Origin: PBB1 sp965229345
Lineage (GTDB): Bacteria > Pseudomonadota > Gammaproteobacteria > Burkholderiales > Burkholderiaceae_C
Length of the DNA: 64,000 bases
Direction: 5' to 3'
NCBI GenBank assembly: GCA_965229345.1
Contig: OZ245872.1
Location: forward strand, 3,162,001-3,226,000
Shown here: positions 9,704 to 18,614 of the stretch, piece after piece
Position numbering within the stretch: the first letter of the stretch is position 1
Layout: each line of letters opens with the position of its first letter
The notes under the pieces: generated by a model
What the model was told of the DNA's origin: nothing
Seen by the model: the letters and a program-made list of their open reading frames with translations, nothing else
Databases searched by the model: none
Translations under genes and position numbers: made by a program

Positions 9704-11532
9704 AGCCAGGTCACCGCGCCTTCTTCGGCGGTGAGGACGTTGCGGCGCATGCCGCCGAACAGTTCACGGCCCAGGCCGTGGGCGTTGATGTCGCGTTGCT
9801 CGTCGGACAGCACCGCAGGCTCTCGCGCGGCCCAGGTGGCGGCATCGACCAGCGCCTGCAAGGTGCCGGCGTTCGAATCGATGCGGATCACATCGCCGGT
9901 GCGCACCTTGGCGAGCGGGCCGCCCGCCAGCGCCTCGGGGCTGACATGGATGGCCGCGGGCACCTTGCCCGACGCGCCGCTCATGCGGCCGTCGGTCACC
10001 AGCGCGACCTGGTAGCCCTTGCCCTGCAGCACCGACAGCGGCGGCGTCAGCTTGTGCAGCTCGGGCATGCCGTTGGCGTGCGGGCCCTGGAAGCGCACCA
10101 CGGCGACGAAATCGCGCTCGAGCTCACCGGCCTTGAAGGCCGCCTGCAACGCTTCTTGCGTGTCGAACACGATGGCCGGCGCCTCGACCACATGCCGGTC
10201 GGCCGGCACCGCCGAGGTCTTGATGACCGCGCGGCCGAGGTTGCCAGTCAGCAGCGCCAGGCCGCCGTGATCGCTGAAGGGCGCCGCCGCTGGACGCACG
10301 ATGTCGTCATCGCGGTTGACCGGGGTTGACGGCGGCAGGTCACACCAAGCGAGCGCCCCGGCAGCATCGCGCTGCGGCAGCCGGGTGTAGTCGCGCAGGC
10401 CGCCATCGGAGACGGTGGCCACATCGGCATGCATCAGGCCGGCGTCGACCAGTTCGCGGATCACATAGCCCGGCCCGCCCGCGGCCTGGAACTGGTTCAC
10501 GTCGGCGCTGCCGTTGGGGTAGACGCGCGCCAGCAGCGGCGTGGCATGCGACAACTCGGCGAAATCGGTCCAGTTGATCAGGATGCCGGCCGCACGCGCC
10601 ACCGCGACCCAGTGGATCAGGTGGTTGGTCGAGCCGCCGGTGGCCAGCAGCGCGACCATCGCGTTGACGATCACCCGCTCGTCGACGAGCTGCCCAATGG
10701 GGGTGTAGCGCCGTGTTTTCGTGAGGCCCAGCACGGTGCGCACCGCGTCACGCGTGAGCGCCTCGCGCAGCTCGGCGTGCGGATGCACGAACGCGGCCCC
10801 AGGCACGTGCAGGCCCATCGCTTCGAGCAGCATCTGGTTGCTGTTGGCCGTGCCGTAGAAGGTGCAGGTACCCGGGCCGTGGTACGAGGCCGACTCGGAG
10901 CGCAGCAGCTCGTCGCGGCCGACCAGGCCCTGCGCGAACTGCTCGCGCACCTTGGCCTTGGCGTTGTTGCCGAGGCCGGTGCTCATCGGCCCGGCCGGCA
11001 CGAACACGCACGGCAGGTGACCGAAGTGCAAGGCGCCGATCAACAGGCCGGGCACGATCTTGTCGCACACCCCGAGCAGCAGCGCGGCGTCGAACACATC
11101 GTGCGTCAGCGCCACCGCGGTGCCCATCGCGATGGTGTCGCGCGAGAACAGGCTGAGCTCCATGCCGGGCAGGCCCTGCGTCACGCCATCGCACATGGCC
11201 GGCACGCCGCCGGCCACCTGCACCGTGGCACCGCGCTGGCGGGCCTCGTCGCGGATCACCGCCGGAAAGCCCTCGTAGGGCTGGTGTGCCGAGAGCATGT
11301 CGTTGTAGGCGGTGACCACGCCGATGTGCGGCGCACGCTCGGCCACCACACGCAGCTTGTCGTGGGCGGGCAATGCGGCAAAGGCATGGGCCACGTTGGC
11401 GCAGCCCATGCGGTCGCTGCCGCGGGCGCGTTGTGCCGCAGCGGCCACACGGGCCAGGTAGGCCTCGCGCAGCGGTGCGCTGCGCTCGCGGATGCGCTGC
11501 GTCACCTGATCGACGGTGGAATGGATCGGCAT
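9700..11532 (-). CDS. edd: Phosphogluconate dehydratase
   Basis: Dehydrates 6-phosphogluconate to KDPG, the first Entner-Doudoroff step; member of the IlvD/Edd family with an oxygen-sensitive Fe-S cluster. The 610-residue length is standard. Likely cluster cysteines are in AMCDGVTQG, GVCDKIVPG and GTCTFYGTANSN, and the C-terminal TDGRMSGASGKVPAAIHVSPEA is well conserved. ATG 11532 (MPIHSTVDQVTQRI) fits the family N-terminus; the frame stays open 30 bases further. It forms a two-gene operon with eda. Neither zwf nor pgl is in the window. Confidence 0.96.
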   Translation of the reverse strand: MPIHSTVDQVTQRIRERSAPLREAYLARVAAAAQRARGSDRMGCANVAHAFAALPAHDKLRVVAERAPHIGVVTAYNDMLSAHQPYEGFPAVIRDEARQRGATVQVAGGVPAMCDGVTQGLPGMELSLFSRDTIAMGTAVALTHDVFDAALLLGVCDKIVPGLLIGALHFGHLPCVFVPAGPMSTGLGNNAKAKVREQFAQGLVGRDELLRSESASYHGPGTCTFYGTANSNQMLLEAMGLHVPGAAFVHPHAELREALTRDAVRTVLGLTKTRRYTPIGQLVDERVIVNAMVALLATGGSTNHLIHWVAVARAAGILINWTDFAELSHATPLLARVYPNGSADVNQFQAAGGPGYVIRELVDAGLMHADVATVSDGGLRDYTRLPQRDAAGALAWCDLPPSTPVNRDDDIVRPAAAPFSDHGGLALLTGNLGRAVIKTSAVPADRHVVEAPAIVFDTQEALQAAFKAGELERDFVAVVRFQGPHANGMPELHKLTPPLSVLQGKGYQVALVTDGRMSGASGKVPAAIHVSPEALAGGPLAKVRTGDVIRIDSNAGTLQALVDAATWAAREPAVLSDEQRDINAHGLGRELFGGMRRNVLTAEEGAVTWL

Positions 11533-11677
11533 GGTCGGCTTTCGACGGGGCGGCGGCGCCACCGCAGCTCACAGTGTCGCAGGCGGCGTTCGCTTCGGTG
11601 CGCCTGGGTCACCTGCGTGACGCGGCACCCACCTTGTTAGCAAGCGCAATGCCCAAAGTGCCGAGACACTGCGCAGC

Positions 11678-12325
11678 CTACTGCGGCACCGCCTCCAGGC
11701 GCGCCCACAGCGCACGCACCCGCTCGAGGTCGGACACGGTGTCCACATCGACCAGCACGCCCGGATCGTCGACCTCGACCGGGTGGGCCGGGTAGCGCGA
11801 CACCACCCGGCGCGCGCCCTCATCGCCTTGCAGCGTGACCAGCTCGGAGTACAGCTCGGCGTTGAAGCCGACCGGGTGGCCGCGCTGACCATGTAACTGG
11901 GCGTAAGCGATGGTGTGATCGCGCAGCGCCGCGGCCACCTGCAGCAGCGTGGTCGATTGCACCAGGGGCATGTCGGCCGGCAGCACCAGCCAGCCTTCGG
12001 CCTTCGAGCGCGCCGAAACGCCGGCGGCGATCGATGCGCCCATGCCCAGCCGTGCATTGACCGCGCGCAGGTCGCCCCGGCCCGCCACCGCCCGTGACGC
12101 CGCTTCGAGCACCACGATGTCTTGCCGGGCGACGTGGCGCGCGGCCTCAGCCACCAGGGCCTCGGTCGTGATCACCACCAGCGGCAGGCCGCTGGCCATC
12201 GCGTGGGCCAGGGTCGCACCGAGCACGTTGGTGGTGCCCAGCGGCTGGCTGAGCTTGTGGCCGGCATCCTGGAAACGCGAGCCCAGGCCGGCGGCCAGCA
12301 CGATGATGGCGGGCCCGGAGGTCAT
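11678..12325 (-). CDS. MobA-like nucleotidyltransferase
   Basis: A 215-residue GT-A-fold nucleotidyltransferase (NTP_transf_3). The N-terminus has the nucleotide-binding LAAGLGSRFQDAGHKLSQPLG and later LPADMPLV with the metal-binding Asp. The family includes molybdenum cofactor cytidylyl- and guanylyltransferases (MocA, MobA) and CofC-like enzymes. It is not next to molybdoenzyme genes, so the exact role is open. ATG 12325 is chosen because AGGA precedes it and the family starts there; an upstream ATG at 12358 is possible. Confidence 0.78.
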   Translation of the reverse strand: MTSGPAIIVLAAGLGSRFQDAGHKLSQPLGTTNVLGATLAHAMASGLPLVVITTEALVAEAARHVARQDIVVLEAASRAVAGRGDLRAVNARLGMGASIAAGVSARSKAEGWLVLPADMPLVQSTTLLQVAAALRDHTIAYAQLHGQRGHPVGFNAELYSELVTLQGDEGARRVVSRYPAHPVEVDDPGVLVDVDTVSDLERVRALWARLEAVPQ

Positions 12326-12436
12326 CGGGGGTGTCCTGTCTTTCTTCGATACATCCATCAAGGATGCAGGCAACGCGGCCATGCCACCAGAGGGGCATCA
12401 CCGAGTTGGCGCCAGGCCGCTTTCTATACTTGGCTG

Positions 12437-13072
12437 ATGAGCCAACTCGCCGATCTCCGCAAGAGCTATGAACGTGCCGAGCTCGACGAAAACGCCTCGC
12501 TGCCCGACCCTCTGGCGCAGTTCGAGCTGTGGCTGCAGCAGGCGATCAGCGGCGAGCTGCCCGAACCCAACGCCATGACCCTCGCCACCGTCGGCGCCGA
12601 CGGCCGGCCCTCGACGCGGGTGGTGCTGATCAAGGGCTGCGACGCGCGTGGCATCGTCTGGTACACGAACTACCAAAGCCGCAAGGGCCGCGAATTGGCG
12701 GCGCACCCGCAGGCGGCCTTGCAGTTCCACTGGGTCGAGCTCGAGCGGGTCGTGCGCATCGAAGGCCGGGTCGAGAAGGTCGATGCGGCCGAGTCCGATG
12801 CCTATTTCGCCTCGCGGCCGCTCGATTCGCGCATCGGCGCCTGGGCCTCACCGCAAAGCGAGGTGATTCCCTCGCGCAGCGTGCTGGTCACCAATGCAGC
12901 GAAATACGGCGCGCAGTACCTGCTGAACCCACCCCGCCCGCCGCACTGGGGCGGCTACCGGCTCGTGCCCGACCGCTGGGAGTTCTGGCAGGGTCGCCGG
13001 TCGCGGCTGCACGACCGGCTGCAATATCGGTTGGAAGCGCAGCAGTGGATCAGGGAGCGGCTGGCCCCCTGA
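12437..13072 (+). CDS. pdxH: Pyridoxine/pyridoxamine 5'-phosphate oxidase
   Basis: FMN enzyme that oxidises PNP or PMP to pyridoxal 5'-phosphate, the last step of B6 synthesis and salvage. The 211 residues match the family. Visible are RVVLIKG, WYTNYQSRKGRELAAHPQAAL (FMN/PLP binding), ESDAYFASRPLDSRIGAWASPQS and the C-terminal PPHWGGYRLVPDRWEFWQGRRSRLHDR signature. It is divergent from the MobA-like gene and convergent with the TonB receptor gene. Confidence 0.97.
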   Translation: MSQLADLRKSYERAELDENASLPDPLAQFELWLQQAISGELPEPNAMTLATVGADGRPSTRVVLIKGCDARGIVWYTNYQSRKGRELAAHPQAALQFHWVELERVVRIEGRVEKVDAAESDAYFASRPLDSRIGAWASPQSEVIPSRSVLVTNAAKYGAQYLLNPPRPPHWGGYRLVPDRWEFWQGRRSRLHDRLQYRLEAQQWIRERLAP

Positions 13073-13086
13073 TCCGGTGGTTCCAG

Positions 13087-13104
13087 TGACGCGTCGCCGC
13101 GTCA
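13087..13104. terminator. Convergent hairpin between pdxH and TonB receptor
   Basis: TGACGCG (13087-13093), TCGC loop and CGCGTCA (13098-13104) form a perfect 7-bp stem in the 29-base gap between two converging genes. The right arm contains the TonB receptor stop codon. There is no T-run, so intrinsic termination is uncertain. Confidence 0.4.
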
Positions 13105-15219
13105 GAAGGTCACGCGCATGCCGACCTCCACCGCCCGCCCCGGCAGAGGCGACAGACCGCGGATGGTCTGGATCGTCGATGCGCTGTAGGCCCGCTCGTT
13201 GCCCAGGTTGGTGAGCTTGACGAACCAGATCGCATCGGCCCGGTTCACGCTGATGCGCTGCGACAGCGACAGGTTCACCAGCGTGTAGCTCGACGTTGGC
13301 CGATCGGTGTCGGGCACGCGGGTCTGGCGTGCCGCGTGGTCGGCCTCGATGCGCGCTGTCCATGGGCCACGGGCCGCGTCGAGCCCGAGCTGCAGCCGCC
13401 ACGGGGCGATGCGTGGCAAGGGCTCGCCGGTGCTCAGGTTGGTGCCGCGCGTCATGTCGAACTGGGTCGTTCCATCGAGTTGCCATGGCAGATCAGCCAG
13501 GCGCTTGCGACCTTCGATCTCGACACCGACCAGGCGCGCGCGCACCGCGTTGAACCGGTACAGCGGCACGCTGTCGGGCGTGCCGGCAGACACCGCCGCA
13601 CCGGATTCGTCGACCTGGCCGCCCGAGGCGTCGAGCGAGATGAACCGCGAGAACCGGGTGTAGAAGGTTCCCACCCGCAGCCGGTCGGTGTCGGTCTTCC
13701 ATTGCACGGCCAGGTCCACGTTGGTGCCACGCTCGGTCGGCAAACGGGTGTTGCCTTGCTCGTAGGACCCCGTGGCCGCGTGCACCCCGTTGGCGTACAG
13801 CTCGAAATAGGTCGGCGCACGCTCGGTCGCGCTCACCGAACCGGACAGGGACCAGGTCGGTGTCAGTGGGAGGACGTTGGCCAGGGAATAACTCTGCAGC
13901 GAGAAATTCCGGCGGACCGGGCTGCCAAACTTCGGCAGCAGCGGATCGGCATCGCCCTCGGAATCCACCTCGGCACGCTCAAGGCGGGCGCCCGCAGACA
14001 GCGTGCCGCCCACCCAGGCCAGCTCTTCCAGCGCGAACAGGCCGGTCTTGCGGGTGGTTGTCTTCGGCACGAACGCTTCGTCGCCGAGCGCCGAAAAACT
14101 GAATCCCTCATGCTGCACACCCAGCACCCCGCGCAGCGGCCCGAGTGGCGCGTGCTCTGCTTCGAGACGCAGGTCGTAACCCTCGCTGCTGAACACCGTA
14201 CCCACCGCACCGCTGCCCTCGACCTCCTGGTGCCGGTAGTCGGTGTAGTTGGCGTTCAGCCGCAGCGCCCGCCAGGGGCCGTCAGTGAGCTTGAGCTCGC
14301 TGGCGAAGCCGACATGGTCGCGCTTGAGCTGGATCATCACATCGGGCTCGGCCGTGATGCCGTAGTCGCTGTGGTACGTGTCCACCGACAGGCCCACGCG
14401 GCCTTGTGCCGGATCGGCGCCACTGCCGAAGAACAGCGATCCGCCGAGCGCGCCGCCTCGGGTTTCAGCGGCGGAATTGCGCACATGGCTGCTGCGTGCG
14501 AGCGGCTCGCCGTCTTCCACCGGCGTGTAACGCGGCACCAGCAGATTCGAGGTGTCACGGCCGAACACATCGGCGTGCACCGCATAGCGGTCGTTGCCGG
14601 ACTCGATCAACGCCGCACCGCCACGCCCGCGTGCAGCGCCCCCGAGCCGCAGCTCGGCCGCACCGGAAAAGCCGTCCATCGGGGCGCGCGGAATGCGGTT
14701 GTCGAGCGTGTTGACGACACCGCCGACCGCGCTGCCGCCGTAGAACAGCGCGCCGGGACCGCGCAGCACCTCGATGCGGTCGGCGATCAGGGGCTCGATC
14801 GGCACCGCGTGGTCGTAGCTCAATGACGACGCGTCCATCGAGGCTCCCGCGTTGCTGAGGATGCGCACGCGGTCGCCATCGAGCCCGCGGATCACCGGGC
14901 GGTTGGCATTCGGGCCGAAGTAGGTGGACGACACGCCCGGCAGGCTGTTGAGGGTGTCGCCCAGCGAGCTGCCGCGCCGAAGCACCAGGCCATCGCCGGA
15001 GAGCACCGACACCGGTGCGGCGATCTGCGGGCTGCCCAGCGGATTGCCGGTGACCACGACGGTGTCGAGCGTGCGGGTGGGCAGCGAGGTACTGGCTGCA
15101 GCGGGCGTGGGAGCGTCAGGCGCGCTCTGGGCCTGACTGGACTGGGGCATTCCGGTCCCGAAGGCCAGGCTCAGGGACAGCGCCAGGGCGTGGCGCGGGG
15201 TGTGAAAACATGGTTGCAT
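13102..15219 (-). CDS. TonB-dependent receptor, ZnuD-like
   Basis: A 705-residue outer membrane receptor. Residues 1-30 form a signal peptide; the TonB-box-like RTLDTVVVTG is near residue 50. The plug domain includes GDTLNSLPGVSSTYFGPNANRPVIRGLDGDRVRIL, DASSLSYDHAVPI and RIEVLRGPGALFYGGSAVGGVVNTLDNRIP, a pattern I associate with the ZnuD zinc-uptake group. A 22-strand barrel ends in VEVGMRVTF with the C-terminal Phe. Downstream of the His-rich gene on the same strand, which supports zinc transport; metal specificity is inference. No clear Zur box was seen upstream. Confidence 0.85.
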   Translation of the reverse strand: MQPCFHTPRHALALSLSLAFGTGMPQSSQAQSAPDAPTPAAASTSLPTRTLDTVVVTGNPLGSPQIAAPVSVLSGDGLVLRRGSSLGDTLNSLPGVSSTYFGPNANRPVIRGLDGDRVRILSNAGASMDASSLSYDHAVPIEPLIADRIEVLRGPGALFYGGSAVGGVVNTLDNRIPRAPMDGFSGAAELRLGGAARGRGGAALIESGNDRYAVHADVFGRDTSNLLVPRYTPVEDGEPLARSSHVRNSAAETRGGALGGSLFFGSGADPAQGRVGLSVDTYHSDYGITAEPDVMIQLKRDHVGFASELKLTDGPWRALRLNANYTDYRHQEVEGSGAVGTVFSSEGYDLRLEAEHAPLGPLRGVLGVQHEGFSFSALGDEAFVPKTTTRKTGLFALEELAWVGGTLSAGARLERAEVDSEGDADPLLPKFGSPVRRNFSLQSYSLANVLPLTPTWSLSGSVSATERAPTYFELYANGVHAATGSYEQGNTRLPTERGTNVDLAVQWKTDTDRLRVGTFYTRFSRFISLDASGGQVDESGAAVSAGTPDSVPLYRFNAVRARLVGVEIEGRKRLADLPWQLDGTTQFDMTRGTNLSTGEPLPRIAPWRLQLGLDAARGPWTARIEADHAARQTRVPDTDRPTSSYTLVNLSLSQRISVNRADAIWFVKLTNLGNERAYSASTIQTIRGLSPLPGRAVEVGMRVTF

Positions 15220-15387
15220 GGGTAGGTCGACTCTGGACAGGCGAACACCGGTGCGCGCCCAAAGGTCAGGCGCACCGATGCCGCTGAAATCAGGGAACGG
15301 CGCGGCCCATCGCGGGCTGCGTCGTCGATGTGAAAACGGAGGGGAAGAGAGGCAGCGAGCGGTGGCCGCAGGCCAGCCGTGCGCCGC

Positions 15388-15804
15388 TCAGCCGATCGCG
15401 GGCGGTGCGCGGGCGAGGAAGCCGGTGACCTGCGTGGCGTGGTGCCACGCGGCATGAACGGCGTCGGGGTGGGACGGGGCCTCAAAGGTCAACGCCAGCA
15501 CCGGCAGTTCGTGCAGCAGATCGGCGTGCGTCAGCTGATCGAACAACGTGCAGCCGGCGCTGCCTTCGAAATGGTCGGCGAACAGCAATTGCAGCCAGCC
15601 ATGCGCGCGGTGCGCAGAGGGAGACACCGCCGCCGGGGTGTCGGCGTCGAGGCGAGCGCCCTCACCCACCGACACGGGCGCGGCCAGGTGCGCGTGCCCG
15701 TGATGAACGTGCACGATGCCGTGCAGCAACCCGATCGACTGCATCGTCAGGGCGCAAAACCACAGCGCCAGGGCAAAGGCCGCGCGCGGCCAGGGGGTCT
15801 TCAT
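15388..15804 (-). CDS. Histidine-rich protein beside ZnuD-like receptor
   Basis: A 138-residue protein with an N-terminal hydrophobic segment (about residues 8-30) that could be a signal peptide or anchor, directly followed by HGIVHVHHGHAHLA, a dense His cluster. A second conserved-looking part is LFADHFEGSAGCTLFDQLTHADLLHELPVL, and AAWHHATQ is near the end. No characterised family is recognised. Position 168 bases upstream of the ZnuD-like receptor and the His content suggest a periplasmic or membrane zinc-binding accessory; this is inference. Confidence 0.65.
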   Translation of the reverse strand: MKTPWPRAAFALALWFCALTMQSIGLLHGIVHVHHGHAHLAAPVSVGEGARLDADTPAAVSPSAHRAHGWLQLLFADHFEGSAGCTLFDQLTHADLLHELPVLALTFEAPSHPDAVHAAWHHATQVTGFLARAPPAIG

Positions 15805-15831
15805 CGGGCAGCGGGCCTCAGGTGCGCTGGA

Positions 15832-16368
15832 TCACACCGCCTGCTTGACGCGGCTGGCGAAGGTCTTGCGGAATTTCTCGACCTTGGGCGCGGCCACCAT
15901 CGCGCAGTAGCCCTGGTTGGGGTGGTTGGCAAAGTAGTGCTGGTGGTAATCCTCGGCGCGCGAGTAATCGGCCACCGGCAGCAGCTCGGTCACCAGCTTG
16001 CCGGCCACCTTGCGATCGACCTCGTCCATCACCTGGCGGGCCACGGCCTGCTGGTCAGGGTGGTGGAAGTAGATGCCCGAGCGGTACTGTGTGCCGGTGT
16101 CGGCGCCCTGGCGATTGAGCGTGGTCGGATCGTGGATCACGAAGAAGATCTCGAGCACCTCGCGCAGGCTGATGCGCTCGTTGTCGAAGCTGACGCGGAT
16201 CACCTCGACGCAGCCGGTTCGGCCGGAGCAGACCTGCTCGTAGCTCGGTTGGGCGACCTGACCGTTGCTGTAACCGGATTCGACCGCGGTGACGCCATCG
16301 ACCAGCTCGAACACCGCCTCGGTGCACCAGAAACAACCGCCGCCCAGTGTGATGACTTCTTGTGCCAT
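15832..16368 (-). CDS. msrA: Peptide-methionine (S)-S-oxide reductase
   Basis: Repairs methionine-S-sulfoxide in proteins using thioredoxin. The 178-residue protein begins MAQEVITLGGGCFWCTEAVF, with catalytic C12 in GCFW, and contains GYSNGQV, YEQVCSGRTGCVEVIRVSFD, FFVIHDPTTLNRQGADTGTQYRSGIY and the C-terminal EDYHQHYFANHPNQGYC. ATG 16368 fits the cytosolic family N-terminus; no signal peptide. It may be co-transcribed with the His-rich gene 27 bases downstream. Confidence 0.96.
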   Translation of the reverse strand: MAQEVITLGGGCFWCTEAVFELVDGVTAVESGYSNGQVAQPSYEQVCSGRTGCVEVIRVSFDNERISLREVLEIFFVIHDPTTLNRQGADTGTQYRSGIYFHHPDQQAVARQVMDEVDRKVAGKLVTELLPVADYSRAEDYHQHYFANHPNQGYCAMVAAPKVEKFRKTFASRVKQAV

Positions 16369-16453
16369 GGTGAATTCTCCCGCAGTGAAGTGGGGACGCT
16401 CAGCAGCAATCCAAGACCCTGTGTCGGTGGGGGCCGCACATTCTTTCGGCCAC

Positions 16454-18610
16454 TCACTGCCAGGCGTAGCGGGCGCTGAGGCCGATGGTCCAGGTGCGCG
16501 GCAGCGCGGTCTCGAAAAAGCGCCCGTTGCCTTCGTTGACGATGACCGATCCGGCGTAATAGCGGTTCGCCACGTTGTCGATGCGCAGCAGCTCGCTGAA
16601 CTGCCAGCCACCCACGGTCTGCCGCCAGCCGGCACGCAAGTTGAAGACAGTGCTGGACGACGCGGCGTCGGTGTTGGTGTCGTTCACATACAGCCGGCCG
16701 GTGTGCACGACCTCGGCCGCGCCGGTGAAGCCGCCCCAGGCGTGGCTCGGTGACCAGGCCAGCTCGGCATACAGGTGGCGATCGGGCGTGCCCGGCAGGC
16801 GGTTGCCGGCGCGCACCCGGACCGCAGCGCCGCCGGCACCGCTGGTGAAGCTCTCGTCGAAACGCGCCCGCAGCGCGGTCAGGCTGATGACACTGCGCAG
16901 CGTCTCGCTCAGCTGGGCGAGGTGCGACAGCTCCACGCCGCGCCGCGAGGTCTGGCCAGCGTTTCTGAACGTCGAGCGTCCGCCGGCGTTGCTGTCGACC
17001 ACGATCTCGTCATCGGTCTCGATGTCGAACACTGCGACATCGAGACGCTGCGTGTCGGCCAGCTTCCACTTGCCGCCGATCTCGGCATGGCGGCTGCGCG
17101 AGGCCGTCAATGCGGTGTTCAGCCCGGTCAGGCCGCCGGGCCGGTACGACAGCTCGTTGAAGGTCGGCGTCTCGAAGCCGCGGCCGACGTTGGCATACAG
17201 GTTGAGCGCAGGCGTCGCCTTCCAGGCCACGCCGAACACCGGGTTGACGGCGTTGTAGTGGCGCTGGCCGCTGTCGTCCGGGTTGCTCGCGGTGATGTAC
17301 CGGTCGTCGGACTTGAAGCGGACCTCGCTGTGCCGGGCACCGGCCGTCAGCGTCCACTGCGCAGTGAGGTCGTAGGCCGCTTGCACGAACACATCGGTGC
17401 TGCGCACGGTGTTGACCTCGTCGCGCTTGAGATCACCGCGCTCGCCGCGCGTGTTGACATAGCCCTGGCGGTCTTCGCGGTAGGTCTCCACCTCGACGCC
17501 CGCGTTCAGCTTCAGGAATCGACCCTCGCCCAGCGGCACCCTGTGCGCCCCTTGCAGCGTGCCACCGCCATAGGTGCGGTCGAAGTCGACGATGCCGCCG
17601 CTCGAGGTGGGCGAGCCCTGCGCGCCGATCGGGATCGACAGCGCATTGGCCAGCTGGCGCGAGCCGATGTAGAGGCTCGCCGACAGCTCGGTCGCCTCGC
17701 TCAGCCGGTGTTCGAGGGTGGTGCCAAGCTGCTGCTGGCGCACGGTCTTGCGCGGATCCTGCGCCAACGCGGCCAGGTAGGCCGGCTGATTGCCACGGTC
17801 GCGGCTGCGGAACTGCGTGGCGGTCAGGCCCAGCGGGTCCTTCGACAGCGGCTGGTCCAGCGCATTGAGCACGACCGTGACATGGGTGTCGTCGGTCGCC
17901 TGCGCCTGCCAGCGGGCATTGAGCTGCCGTCGCGCGGACTCGCTGTGCGGTCGGAACCCGTCGGTGCGCAGGTCGGCGCCCTCGATGGTCAGGCCGTAGC
18001 CCGGCGTGCTGGTGCTGGCCTTGACGCCGATCTTGCTCAACCCGAAGCGGCCGCGCGCCGCGGTGACGGTGGCCGTGGGCACCAGCGCATCGTCTTGCGT
18101 GACGATGCGCACCACGCCACCGGCGGCGTTGCCGTAAAGCTGAGCCAGCGGCCCCCGCAGCACCTCGATGCGTCCGACCGATTCGAGCGACACGTTCGAC
18201 ACCTGGCCTTGCCCATCGGGCATCGTGGCCGGGATGCCATCGACCAGCACCCTGACGCCGCGGATGCCGAAGGTCGACCGGGCGCCAAAGCCACGGATCG
18301 ACAGCTGCAGGTCCTGGGAGTCGTTGTTGCGATTGAGCACCGAGATGCCCGGCACCTGGTTCATCACCTCGGCCAGGCTGACCTGCGGGCCGGCGCTTTC
18401 GATCGCGTCGCGGTTCACGGCGGAAATCGCGGCGGGCACATCGAACGAGGGCTCGCGGGTGCGCCGCCCCGAGATCACCACGGTGTCGAGCGAGGTGGCT
18501 TGCGCCACCGACTGCACGACCGGCTGCGCGCGCGCATCGCCCAGCAGCACGGCTGCAACACACAGCAGCAGCGCCGGCCTGCGCTGTGGAATGACGGGTC
18601 GGGTGCGCAA
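16454..18610 (-). CDS. TonB-dependent receptor, FecA-like
   Basis: A 718-residue outer membrane receptor. The signal peptide ends near residue 29 (GDARAQP); LDTVVISGRR at 41-50 marks the plug entry. The plug has LAEVMNQVPGISVLNRNNDSQDLQLSIRGFGARSTFGIRGVRVLVDGIPATMPDGQGQ and RIEVLRGPLAQLYGNAAGGVV, which resembles COG4772 (ferric-siderophore/dicitrate) receptors. The barrel ends in IGLSARYAWQ. The start is TTG at 18610, four bases after the DUF748 stop, so the two genes form an operon. Ligand unknown; no FecIR regulators are present. Confidence 0.85.
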   Translation of the reverse strand: MRTRPVIPQRRPALLLCVAAVLLGDARAQPVVQSVAQATSLDTVVISGRRTREPSFDVPAAISAVNRDAIESAGPQVSLAEVMNQVPGISVLNRNNDSQDLQLSIRGFGARSTFGIRGVRVLVDGIPATMPDGQGQVSNVSLESVGRIEVLRGPLAQLYGNAAGGVVRIVTQDDALVPTATVTAARGRFGLSKIGVKASTSTPGYGLTIEGADLRTDGFRPHSESARRQLNARWQAQATDDTHVTVVLNALDQPLSKDPLGLTATQFRSRDRGNQPAYLAALAQDPRKTVRQQQLGTTLEHRLSEATELSASLYIGSRQLANALSIPIGAQGSPTSSGGIVDFDRTYGGGTLQGAHRVPLGEGRFLKLNAGVEVETYREDRQGYVNTRGERGDLKRDEVNTVRSTDVFVQAAYDLTAQWTLTAGARHSEVRFKSDDRYITASNPDDSGQRHYNAVNPVFGVAWKATPALNLYANVGRGFETPTFNELSYRPGGLTGLNTALTASRSRHAEIGGKWKLADTQRLDVAVFDIETDDEIVVDSNAGGRSTFRNAGQTSRRGVELSHLAQLSETLRSVISLTALRARFDESFTSGAGGAAVRVRAGNRLPGTPDRHLYAELAWSPSHAWGGFTGAAEVVHTGRLYVNDTNTDAASSSTVFNLRAGWRQTVGGWQFSELLRIDNVANRYYAGSVIVNEGNGRFFETALPRTWTIGLSARYAWQ

Positions 18611-18614
18611 GAGG

